NCBI GenBank assembly: GCA_027046105.1
Contig: JALTZQ010000057.1
Coordinates: 1-20,536, forward strand
Reading direction: 5' to 3'
Source of the DNA: Pyrodictiaceae archaeon
GTDB lineage: Archaea; Thermoproteota; Thermoprotei_A; Sulfolobales; Pyrodictiaceae
Length of the DNA: 20,536 bases
Shown here piece by piece: positions 14,978 to 20,536 of the stretch. Below the pieces are notes generated by a model. That model was given only the letters and a program-made list of their open reading frames with translations. It was not told the origin of the DNA and made no database searches. A program made the translations under genes and the position numbers. Each line of letters opens with the position of its first letter. The first letter of the stretch is position 1.

Positions 14978-15593
14978 TTTTATGTGCCCCGATAACTATA
15001 ATGTCCTCGAAAAAGAGGTGTTCCTTCATTGTGCACTTAATATTATATTCTCTTTCGCGGAGATAAGTCACAAGTTTTCTAGAGTCGCCGGATAGCGATG
15101 AAAAGACGATAACGAGATAATGTTGTCGACACTCTGTTAAAAATTCCAAGAGACGTAGTGCCTCTCTTAAGCCTCCGCTCCAAGCAAGTCCTTCAAGTCC
15201 ATCATCGTTAACTGGCAAGTATGGTGTGTTGTATATGTAGAGAGCGCTGAGACATCTTAGGCATGAAATGTTATCGCATTGTACAACATCAGCTAAATGG
15301 TCAAGATGCCAGTTTCTTATATTGTGAAGTACATTATAGGTGCTACAGGGATTAATGTCCACGAAGATCCTATAACCCTTGCATCCAAGTATGCCTAGAA
15401 CACCAGTGCCAGCTCCAATATCAATACATAATGGAACGTTGAGCTCTTTCATCTTATTAATGCAATGTAGTGCAAGCCAGCTATCATCACTAGGTTCATA
15501 AACTGTATCAAATACTTCGAGGTACCTATTGGTTTCGACATAGACTCTGCGTATAGTAACCCAGTTACAGTCATAGCTCAATTTTTGTATCAC
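14946..15593 (-). CDS. HemK2/Mtq2-like glutamine methyltransferase
   Basis: The 215-residue class I methyltransferase matches the HemK2 group, which methylates the Gln of the GGQ motif in class I release factor aRF1. Seen: VYEPSDDSW (31-39), motif I DIGAGTG (58-64), the acidic VDINPCSTYNVLHN (78-91), NTPYLPV (122-128) where the family normally has NPPY, and GLAWSGG (135-141). Known: archaeal Mtq2 needs Trm112. The GTG start at 15593 overlaps ksgA by 23 bases. The Thr in the catalytic motif is unusual but the motif's Asn, Pro and Tyr are retained, so activity is likely. Confidence 0.87.
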   Translation of the reverse strand: MIQKLSYDCNWVTIRRVYVETNRYLEVFDTVYEPSDDSWLALHCINKMKELNVPLCIDIGAGTGVLGILGCKGYRIFVDINPCSTYNVLHNIRNWHLDHLADVVQCDNISCLRCLSALYIYNTPYLPVNDDGLEGLAWSGGLREALRLLEFLTECRQHYLVIVFSSLSGDSRKLVTYLREREYNIKCTMKEHLFFEDIIVIGAHKNEGCSKNSKS

Positions 15594-16341
15594 GACACCA
15601 CCCTATAGCTTCCGCGATTGCAACTATCTCGTCAATTGTTAGCTGATAGACCCTTTTATCGCTAGGAATGTTCATTGAGAGGTTGCCAACGCATTTACGT
15701 ATAACCTTTATGGCTCGTTTTCTTCGCTCAGAGAATAAGCATGCTGTTAACTTTTCGATACACCCTATCTTTTCTATATCGTATGTTGAATGCGGTAATA
15801 GCTCCACGAGTTGTGAGTACACACGTGGTTTAGGTTTAAATGCTTTGGGAGGAATAGTGGGTCCAGTAAGTACATTGTATACAAGATTTACAAGTACTGT
15901 TAATCTGCCATATTGGCTTGTACCTGGCTTAGCTCTTAATCTATCAACAACCTCCTTTTGCAGTATAAGTACGGTTCTACCCTGATAGAATTTGACAAGT
16001 GTTGAAAGAAGAGGTCCAGTTATGTTGTAAGGGATGCTTCCATAGACTACATCAAAGCCTTTAAGTCGTATAGGCGGTAATAGTGCGTTAGAGAGTACAA
16101 GTTCAAATACTGCCTTAAAGGCTCTCATAGATAAGTCTATGTGGGGTATGAGTCTAGTATCGATTTCTAACCCAACAAGAAAGCCTACACATTCTCCAAT
16201 GCTTGTAGTAATTGAAGCGGTGCCGACACCAATTTCCAGAGCTGCTCTAGAACCGCATACCCGTTCACGAAACCACGTAGTATATCGTTTATCGATGAGA
16301 AAATGCTGGCCTAGTTTACGGCTTGGCCTTAAACTAGTCAT
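15571..16341 (-). CDS. ksgA: 16S rRNA dimethyladenosine transferase KsgA/Dim1
   Basis: The enzyme dimethylates two adjacent adenines in helix 45 of 16S rRNA. The open frame runs from 16467, but the family start is the ATG at 16341 (256 residues; MTSLRPSRKLGQHFLID), which overlaps the stop of the DUF655 gene as ATGACTAG. Seen: motif I LEIGVGTASIT (35-45), GLEID (57-61), the SIPYNI catalytic motif (102-107) with Ser in place of Asn, LILQKEVVDRLRAKPG (125-140), and the FKPKPRVYSQLVEL tail (168-181). It belongs to the conserved archaeal string eL21, Rpo4, DUF655, KsgA, HemK. Confidence 0.95.
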   Translation of the reverse strand: MTSLRPSRKLGQHFLIDKRYTTWFRERVCGSRAALEIGVGTASITTSIGECVGFLVGLEIDTRLIPHIDLSMRAFKAVFELVLSNALLPPIRLKGFDVVYGSIPYNITGPLLSTLVKFYQGRTVLILQKEVVDRLRAKPGTSQYGRLTVLVNLVYNVLTGPTIPPKAFKPKPRVYSQLVELLPHSTYDIEKIGCIEKLTACLFSERRKRAIKVIRKCVGNLSMNIPSDKRVYQLTIDEIVAIAEAIGWCRDTKIEL

Positions 16342-17020
16342 TTCGTGACTGCTCCTTAGATTTCGTCGCTGAATATATTTTTTCGAGATAATCGAGAAAT
16401 AATGGTTTAACGGGTTGTTGTAGAGCTTTACGGGGTGGCTTAACGAATAGATAGTACTTCTCGCCACCCTGAAGCTCTATAATTATTCTATCAACTATGA
16501 GCTTGACGGGATCAATACGTGCTCTCTCTTTTATATCATTAAAGCTCTCGAAAGGCTTCTCAGCGCGTAATTCCAAGATTTTTTGCACGGTCCTTTTACC
16601 AATGCCAGGCAGTAATTCAAGGCTATGGAATCTTAATGTTATAGCATCAGCAATATTGAAAAACTCTACGAAGACGTTTTCTTTTTTGCGTACAATTTCT
16701 TCAACTACTTGGGGCAGAGTCTGGCGTGCAAGCATTGTGAGATCATCGTACTCTATTTCTGCATCGATTTTGGCGATCTTAACTCTCATTTCCTCTAAGG
16801 GGCCAACATACACTTTTTCACCAACCTCTATATTTGCAAATCTTCGTGGAGAAGCTTCAAGTAACATGAAGTAGTTCTCACCAATGAGTTGGGCAACAGG
16901 CTTATTTCTATGGTAAACGTGTTTGTCTGTAGGATTACCCATAGGTAAATAGTCTAGAACATATGCATACTCCTCGTACCTCTCGTGCCTTCTGGGCCCT
17001 CGTCTTCTTTGCATAATCAT
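16334..17020 (-). CDS. DUF655 predicted RNA-binding protein
   Basis: The 228-residue product belongs to archaeal DUF655. An N-terminal OB/S1-like beta domain (about 15-100; EEYAYVLDYLPMGNP, GEKVYVGP) is followed by a helix-hairpin-helix region with LLPGIGKRTVQKILELR (about 134-150). Known: the family is always next to Rpo4 and KsgA in archaea and is thought to bind nucleic acid, but the biochemical role is unestablished. A GTG at 17023, an ATG at 17020 and an ATG at 17014 all begin it. The TATA-like box upstream puts initiation of transcription close to 17020, implying a leaderless start there; GGTG at 17023-17026 would favour 17014. The C-terminus is basic and likely disordered. Confidence 0.9.
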   Translation of the reverse strand: MIMQRRRGPRRHERYEEYAYVLDYLPMGNPTDKHVYHRNKPVAQLIGENYFMLLEASPRRFANIEVGEKVYVGPLEEMRVKIAKIDAEIEYDDLTMLARQTLPQVVEEIVRKKENVFVEFFNIADAITLRFHSLELLPGIGKRTVQKILELRAEKPFESFNDIKERARIDPVKLIVDRIIIELQGGEKYYLFVKPPRKALQQPVKPLFLDYLEKIYSATKSKEQSRND

Positions 17021-17040
17021 CACACCGTAACACAGAGTAC

Positions 17041-17049
17041 TATAATTAG
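17041..17049 (-). promoter_or_regulatory. TATA-like box before the DUF655 operon
   Basis: CTAATTATA on the minus strand, centred at 17045, would direct initiation near 17019-17020, coincident with the ATG of the DUF655 gene. That predicts a leaderless transcript running through DUF655, ksgA, hemK2-like, trmJ and the THUMP gene. Confidence 0.45.
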
Positions 17050-17106
17050 AGCATCTGCTACCCCGTCTATTATCGTGGATCGTATCCTAAAATCTCGCTC
17101 GTCCAA

Positions 17107-17118
17107 GCATACGTATGC
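17107..17118. repeat. Perfect 12-base palindrome GCATACGTATGC
   Basis: This palindrome lies in the 139-base gap 17024-17162 between rpo4 and the DUF655 gene, about 60 bases upstream of the TATA-like box. It could be a dimeric regulator site. The rest of the gap shows no tRNA or box C/D-like structure that I can support. Confidence 0.45.
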
Positions 17119-17162
17119 AAAGTACAATCATTCCTAGTGTGGGGTTTAGCAAGATACTCTCT

Positions 17163-17498
17163 TTAGTCTCCTCCACAGCTCTCTCGTAAAATCTCTAGTG
17201 CTCTTTCTATATCTTGAGTTTCCACTAGTTTTTTCTCAAGCTCGAAAAGAGGTCTTGCTTCATCAATGGTCTCTGGCATGATATTGATGAGCATTATTGC
17301 GGTCTCTTCTCTTAAACCAAGCTCCTTAACTAGTTTTTCAACAGCTTTTTCAGCGGCATCACTACTACATTTTGAAAATGCTATGAGGTATTCATATGTT
17401 CTCGCAACTATGGGGTTATCTCTAGTGGTTTCAAGTGTTTCCTCGACGATACGTTTGGCAATGGGTATGGGTACGTATTTTTTGCTTACAATCTGCAT
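17163..17498 (-). CDS. rpo4: DNA-directed RNA polymerase subunit Rpo4 (RpoF)
   Basis: The 111-residue subunit forms the RNA polymerase stalk with Rpo7, which is not in this window. Seen: the N-terminal SKKYVPIPIAKRIVEE helix entry, a helical bundle with YEYLIAFSKCSS, and the C-terminal LREETAIMLINIMPETIDEA (77-96) of the RpoF/Rpb4 HRDC-like domain. The ATG follows a perfect GGAGGTGA with an eight-base spacer. It is preceded by eL21, as in most archaea. Confidence 0.93.
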   Translation of the reverse strand: MQIVSKKYVPIPIAKRIVEETLETTRDNPIVARTYEYLIAFSKCSSDAAEKAVEKLVKELGLREETAIMLINIMPETIDEARPLFELEKKLVETQDIERALEILRESCGGD

Positions 17499-17505
17499 TA
17501 AGTCG

Positions 17506-17574
17506 TCACCTCCATGTTAGTCTCAAGTCTATTGCATCCTCTATGTTGCACAAAGGCTACAGGGGTGAGACTTG
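17506..17574 (-). promoter_or_regulatory. rpo4 leader: strong Shine-Dalgarno and two alternative 7-base pairings
   Basis: GGAGGTGA lies at 17506-17513. Just upstream on the transcript, AGTCTCA (17519-17525) can pair with TGAGACT (17566-17572), and the overlapping CAAGTCT (17524-17530) with AGACTTG (17568-17574); coordinates are on the plus strand. The two pairings exclude each other, which would suit a switching leader. It may be chance. Confidence 0.35.
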
Positions 17575-17594
17575 TGTAATCAATTTTGTTGGAT

Positions 17595-17933
17595 TTATTT
17601 CTTTCCTGTTTGTTTACTAGGTGGTGATAGAGCCTCTGGTGGTACTGGGCGTAGATGTTCCGGTCTTACGAATAAGGTCTTTACTTTACTTCCTATCCTC
17701 AACTGGATGATGTAGGCTTTACCGCGCTTACCTATAACGGTTCCTACTTTACCATGGTATCTTCGGTGTGGCATTCCCTTCATAATTGATGGATTTATCA
17801 CTATGTATACTTTATCGCCTGGCTTATACTCATGCATTAAAAGGCTTAAAGGCGGGATGGCACCGCGCTCTCTTATATGTTTTTTGAGCAGTTTCCTTGT
17901 TCTGTGTCTAAACCCCTTTGGTGCCTTTACCAT
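17595..17933 (-). CDS. rpl21e: Large ribosomal subunit protein eL21
   Basis: The 112-residue basic protein matches archaeal L21e. Seen: KAPKGFRHRTRKLLKKHIRE (3-22), YKPGDKVYIVINPSIMKGMPH (about 36-56), YHGKVGTVIGKRGKAYII with the SH3-like fold, and LFVRPEHLRP (86-95). The ATG follows AGGTG. The gene begins 14 bases after the end of pus10, and rpo4 follows after a 96-base gap. Confidence 0.95.
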   Translation of the reverse strand: MVKAPKGFRHRTRKLLKKHIRERGAIPPLSLLMHEYKPGDKVYIVINPSIMKGMPHRRYHGKVGTVIGKRGKAYIIQLRIGSKVKTLFVRPEHLRPVPPEALSPPSKQTGKK

Positions 17934-17947
17934 TCTTTACACCTGCC

Positions 17948-19282
17948 CTATCCCTCTTTTCCACTGTGTGGTAAATAAGTTCTAACCATGCATACATCCA
18001 GTTCTGCGCAGTAAAGTCTCTGGCCCAGATAATCGGCAAAATTGGGTATGGTATCGCCCCCATCACCATCTATTAGCTCCTTGATATAAAGACCTGCCTC
18101 AGCCAATATGAGAGCCTCAAAGATACGTGGTGTTATAAGTTTTGTACGAACAGCATAGACTGTACGATGACGTACGAGATCGGGTCTTCGATGCCTTACT
18201 CGTCGGGGTGTTCTTTGCTTGATAACTTTGCCTGAAAAGAAGGTTTCAAGTCTGCTAAGTAGTTCTGAATTAACCTCTTCACTAGATACGACCAGTACAC
18301 GATACACCTTCTGATATATGTGGTCACTCTTTTTGAGTTCAGCTACGTCTTTTCGTTTCACAGAACCCAATATATTGAACGAAACTAAATGGGTTTCTCT
18401 CTGTATAATATTCGCGACTTTACCAATTTCAATATGACGTTGTTTTGGACGTTTAATTTCGAGTATACATGGCCGTCCTGTACCGAGCATTCTAGCATCT
18501 GCGTCTTCTCGTCCTGCTGCATGTAGGACGATACGCTCCCCCTTATATAAGTCCAGAAGAGGTCTGGCAGCTAGCTCAACAGAGTAAGGATACTTAAGTC
18601 TGCCATCGTACATAATCCATGTTGATTGTGAGATTCTCCTAGCAAGCTTCTTATACTTAGCTTTTAAGAGAACTGGGAGTGGATTGATTGTGACCCGTAG
18701 GTCTGGATAATATATGTCTATAACGGCATCAGGGTTTTCAAAGTTCGGCTTAAGTCCTTTGGCTGATTGTATGTATTTACTAACTTCTCTTCTAAGCTCA
18801 GCACCAATGCTCTCAGCGTGTGCTAGTCTAAACCGTAATTTTAGCTCGTTTTCAGCCTCAATAACTTCTCTAGCAATGTGTGCAGCGACAATAAAAGAGC
18901 GAATATTGTAGTTCCGTAATTCTTTAACCGCTAGTCTACCAAGCTCCCTAATGGCATGTTCTATCTTTGAACCACAAACATAGCATGCTGGGACATCGTA
19001 CTCCTTTCCAAATAGTTCGCGATAGAGTTGTAAACTTGTCTCACCGATATTTGGTGCAATTCTCATAAACAGTGCACGTGCATTCTCATTACCTTCCCTA
19101 ATAAGATCATGTATAAGCTGAACTAATACAGTCTTCAGTGCACGGCCGCGCTCCTTATTGGAGAAGCCTCTACCAAGCAAGGCAAACATTCTACCAAGAC
19201 ATCGATCACAAAGAGGAACCTCAGTTAACAAAGCTAAGGCCTTCTCTAATAACTCGTATCTCAGCTTAACAGCTCCATTCAT
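17948..19282 (-). CDS. pus10: tRNA pseudouridine synthase Pus10
   Basis: Pus10 makes pseudouridine at positions 54 and 55 of archaeal tRNA. The 444-residue product has the family's N-terminal zinc/THUMP-containing domain with C25, C28 (LCDRCLGR), C100 and C103 (ACYVCGSK), and a C-terminal catalytic domain. Seen: LKYPYSVELAARPLLDLYKG (229-248) and AGREDADARMLGTGRPCILE (256-275), where the Asp of the GREDxDxR motif (D262) is the catalytic residue. The ATG overlaps the preceding TrmY-like gene by 17 bases, an arrangement that would couple formation of pseudouridine 54 with any later step on it. Confidence 0.95.
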   Translation of the reverse strand: MNGAVKLRYELLEKALALLTEVPLCDRCLGRMFALLGRGFSNKERGRALKTVLVQLIHDLIREGNENARALFMRIAPNIGETSLQLYRELFGKEYDVPACYVCGSKIEHAIRELGRLAVKELRNYNIRSFIVAAHIAREVIEAENELKLRFRLAHAESIGAELRREVSKYIQSAKGLKPNFENPDAVIDIYYPDLRVTINPLPVLLKAKYKKLARRISQSTWIMYDGRLKYPYSVELAARPLLDLYKGERIVLHAAGREDADARMLGTGRPCILEIKRPKQRHIEIGKVANIIQRETHLVSFNILGSVKRKDVAELKKSDHIYQKVYRVLVVSSEEVNSELLSRLETFFSGKVIKQRTPRRVRHRRPDLVRHRTVYAVRTKLITPRIFEALILAEAGLYIKELIDGDGGDTIPNFADYLGQRLYCAELDVCMVRTYLPHSGKEG

Positions 19283-19670
19283 CTAGGCCACCTCTATCAA
19301 GCATTATACTTATGATAGCAGTCCAAAGCCACAACGCAACTGGGGCGTTACAGTTAATCCTTACACATTTTTCATTTTTGTTCATGCAGCATTGCTTCAT
19401 AATTTCAAGAGCCTCAACACTGGATACAAGTTTCATTCCCCCAATAGTTCCTCTGCTTAGTAGTTTCTTTGCAAGACCAGCCAAAACCTCCGTATCATTT
19501 CTTAGCAACCTCACATTAGACCCAGAAGCAAATACATAGTAGTGGTTCCTGCCTATAGTGGTACTGATTAATGTGCAATAGTCTTTACGTATACCGCCAG
19601 AAAGAAGGAGAGTAGAAGCAATAATGGTTACAGCGTTTATGGGTGTAAGTGCACAATCAACGATAACCAT
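19266..19670 (-). CDS. Short TrmY/DUF358-like SPOUT protein lacking the SAM-knot segment
   Basis: The frame opens at 19718, but the ATG at 19670, five bases after the SRP54 stop, gives a natural 134-residue product. By eye it follows the N-terminal half of TrmY, the SPOUT enzyme that N1-methylates pseudouridine 54: a helix then SGGIRKDYCTLI (24-35), a strand, then G..VRLLRNDTEVLAGLAKKLL (50-71), then GGMKLVSSVEALEIM (77-91). In TrmY the next part is the VxGDHxG SAM-binding knot; here residues 100-112 pass directly to a final helix LWTAIISIMLDR (115-126) that resembles TrmY's last helix (CI...HN.LD). About 30 residues including the knot appear to be absent. It would thus be a divergent or catalytically dead relative, perhaps still binding tRNA or Pus10. 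The family call is inference from remembered TrmY patterns. Confidence 0.6.
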   Translation of the reverse strand: MVIVDCALTPINAVTIIASTLLLSGGIRKDYCTLISTTIGRNHYYVFASGSNVRLLRNDTEVLAGLAKKLLSRGTIGGMKLVSSVEALEIMKQCCMNKNEKCVRINCNAPVALWLWTAIISIMLDRGGLDEWSC

Positions 19671-19674
19671 GTGT

Positions 19675-20536
19675 TTACACTTCAGGCAATCCTTTCGATA
19701 ACTTATCAAGAAGATCACGCCTCCGCTTTATCTGCTTTACCATCCTTTGCACCATTTTATAGTAGTTCATTAACTCCTTCACATCCTGTACTTCAACTCC
19801 GGCCCCGATGGCTATTCTACGCATTCTTGACTTGTTTATTATTTCTGGATTATCCATCTCCTCGTAAGTCATAGAATTTATTATGCTTAGCCATTTTTTC
19901 ACTTTCTCTTCACTTAGCTTGGCTGCATCATCCAGTGCATCTATCATAGTTGAAACACCTGGCAGCATTTGGAGAATCTTCTTGAAAGGTCCTAGTTTCT
20001 TTACTTGCTCTAATTGTCGATAGATCAGCCTGAAAGTAATCTTACCGCTAAGCATTCGGCTAACTGTTTCCTGTAGTTCTGTTGCACTACTAATTCTTTC
20101 TATTTTCTCTAAAAGTGACTCTAAGTCACCCATACCCATCAGTCTTGCAACGAATCTCTTGGGATGGAAAACCTCAAGTTCATCTAGCCCCTCACCAGTG
20201 CCAATGAATTTTATTTTAGCGCCTGTAGCAGCCACAGCCGAAAGCGCTCCCCCACCTTTTGCGGTACCATCCATTTTTGTAACAATTATGCTGCCAACGG
20301 GTGTTGCTTCATGAAATCTCTTTGCGAGATCATAGCTTTTTTGACCCATAGACGCATCTATGACAAGCACTACTTCATCAGGTTTAACGGCATCCGCGAT
20401 AGATCTCATTTCTTCAAGGAGTGCTTGTTCCTCACCATATCCATGTCTTCCAGCAGTATCAATAATTATTATTTCAGCACCACGTGATCGTAACTCTTCA
20501 ACTCCTCGCTTTGCAATATCGACTGGATTGTTAGAG
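19675..20536 (-). CDS. srp54: Signal recognition particle protein SRP54, N-terminus beyond window edge
   Basis: The open frame runs from the window edge to the stop at 19675, giving 286 residues of the C-terminal part of SRP54, the GTPase that binds signal sequences and 7S RNA for co-translational targeting to the Sec machinery. Seen: the end of the NG domain with IIIIDTAGRHGYGEE (G3), IVTKMDGTAKGGGALS (G4 and following) and FIGTGEGLDELEVFHPKRFV (G5 area), then the helical M domain with LPGVSTMIDALDD and the RNA-binding RMRRIAIGAGVEV. The ATG at 20409 is internal, not the start. The TrmY-like gene follows within five bases. Confidence 0.95.
   Translation of the reverse strand, partial: SNNPVDIAKRGVEELRSRGAEIIIIDTAGRHGYGEEQALLEEMRSIADAVKPDEVVLVIDASMGQKSYDLAKRFHEATPVGSIIVTKMDGTAKGGGALSAVAATGAKIKFIGTGEGLDELEVFHPKRFVARLMGMGDLESLLEKIERISSATELQETVSRMLSGKITFRLIYRQLEQVKKLGPFKKILQMLPGVSTMIDALDDAAKLSEEKVKKWLSIINSMTYEEMDNPEIINKSRMRRIAIGAGVEVQDVKELMNYYKMVQRMVKQIKRRRDLLDKLSKGLPEV

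Noticed and set aside
15571..16341. SIPY in place of NLPY in KsgA as a sign of inactivation
   Set aside because: The general amino-methyltransferase consensus allows Asp, Asn or Ser at the first position, so this is within normal variation.
16342..16467. N-terminal extension of KsgA by 42 residues
   Set aside because: The extension lies within the DUF655 gene, and the conserved RPSRKLGQHFL begins right after the ATG at 16341.
17010..17023. GTGATGA resembling box C of a C/D guide RNA at the DUF655 start
   Set aside because: No CTGA box D occurs within the usual distance, and the bases are explained by overlapping start codons.

Overview
The window is a gene-dense stretch of an archaeal chromosome. 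The gene set (split-family Rpo4/Rpo11 RNA polymerase subunits, aIF2 alpha, PCNA with archaeal PriS, Csl4, diphthamide synthase, Nop10, eukaryote-type ribosomal proteins) is archaeal. The frequent TTG/GTG starts with short GGTG/GAGG Shine-Dalgarno sites, together with a stand-alone RadA-like paralog, point to the Thermoproteota (Crenarchaeota), most likely a hyperthermophilic Desulfurococcales-type organism. I cannot name the genus. The base composition looks like the low-to-mid 40s % GC by eye. No CRISPR array, insertion sequence, rRNA or tRNA was recognised, and no gene-free gap exceeds about 140 bases.

Layout, left to right. (a) 1-2848, minus strand: a partial UbiD-family decarboxylase, a Clp1/Grc3-type polynucleotide 5'-kinase and an orphan protein with a possible RNase H/RuvC-like fold. 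(b) 2967-4078, plus strand: a two-gene island encoding a RecA/RadA-superfamily ATPase and the CDP-archaeol synthase CarS. These are the only plus-strand genes. (c) 4059-8839, minus: an information-processing cluster with order of transcription TFS, a 65-residue orphan, PCNA, PriS, a candidate GINS subunit, eL42, eS27, aIF2 alpha and Nop10. (d) 8919-14252, minus: THUMP methyltransferase, uL16/L10e, Dph2, a METTL5-like rRNA methyltransferase, Csl4, a DUF2067 protein, Rpo11 and a 116-residue orphan; this resembles the archaeal exosome-associated gene neighbourhood. (e) 14243-17020, minus: DUF655, KsgA/Dim1, HemK2-like, TrmJ, running by overlaps into the THUMP enzyme of (d). (f) 17163-20536, minus: partial SRP54, a TrmY-like protein that appears to lack the SAM knot, Pus10, eL21 and Rpo4.

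Functionally the window combines replication (PCNA, PriS, candidate GINS), transcription (Rpo4, Rpo11, TFS), translation (ribosomal proteins, aIF2 alpha), RNA decay (Csl4), protein targeting (SRP54) and, above all, modification of the translation apparatus: KsgA, METTL5-like, THUMP enzyme, TrmJ, Pus10, Nop10, HemK2 on the release factor, and Dph2 on elongation factor 2. Neighbouring genes mostly overlap by 8-35 bases or are separated by less than 60, which implies long co-transcribed and translationally coupled units.

The most unusual items are the short TrmY-like protein between SRP54 and Pus10, the DUF2067 gene whose reading frame appears to begin at CTG behind a strong Shine-Dalgarno, the GINS-like protein beside PriS, and three small orphan proteins embedded in otherwise ordinary operons.
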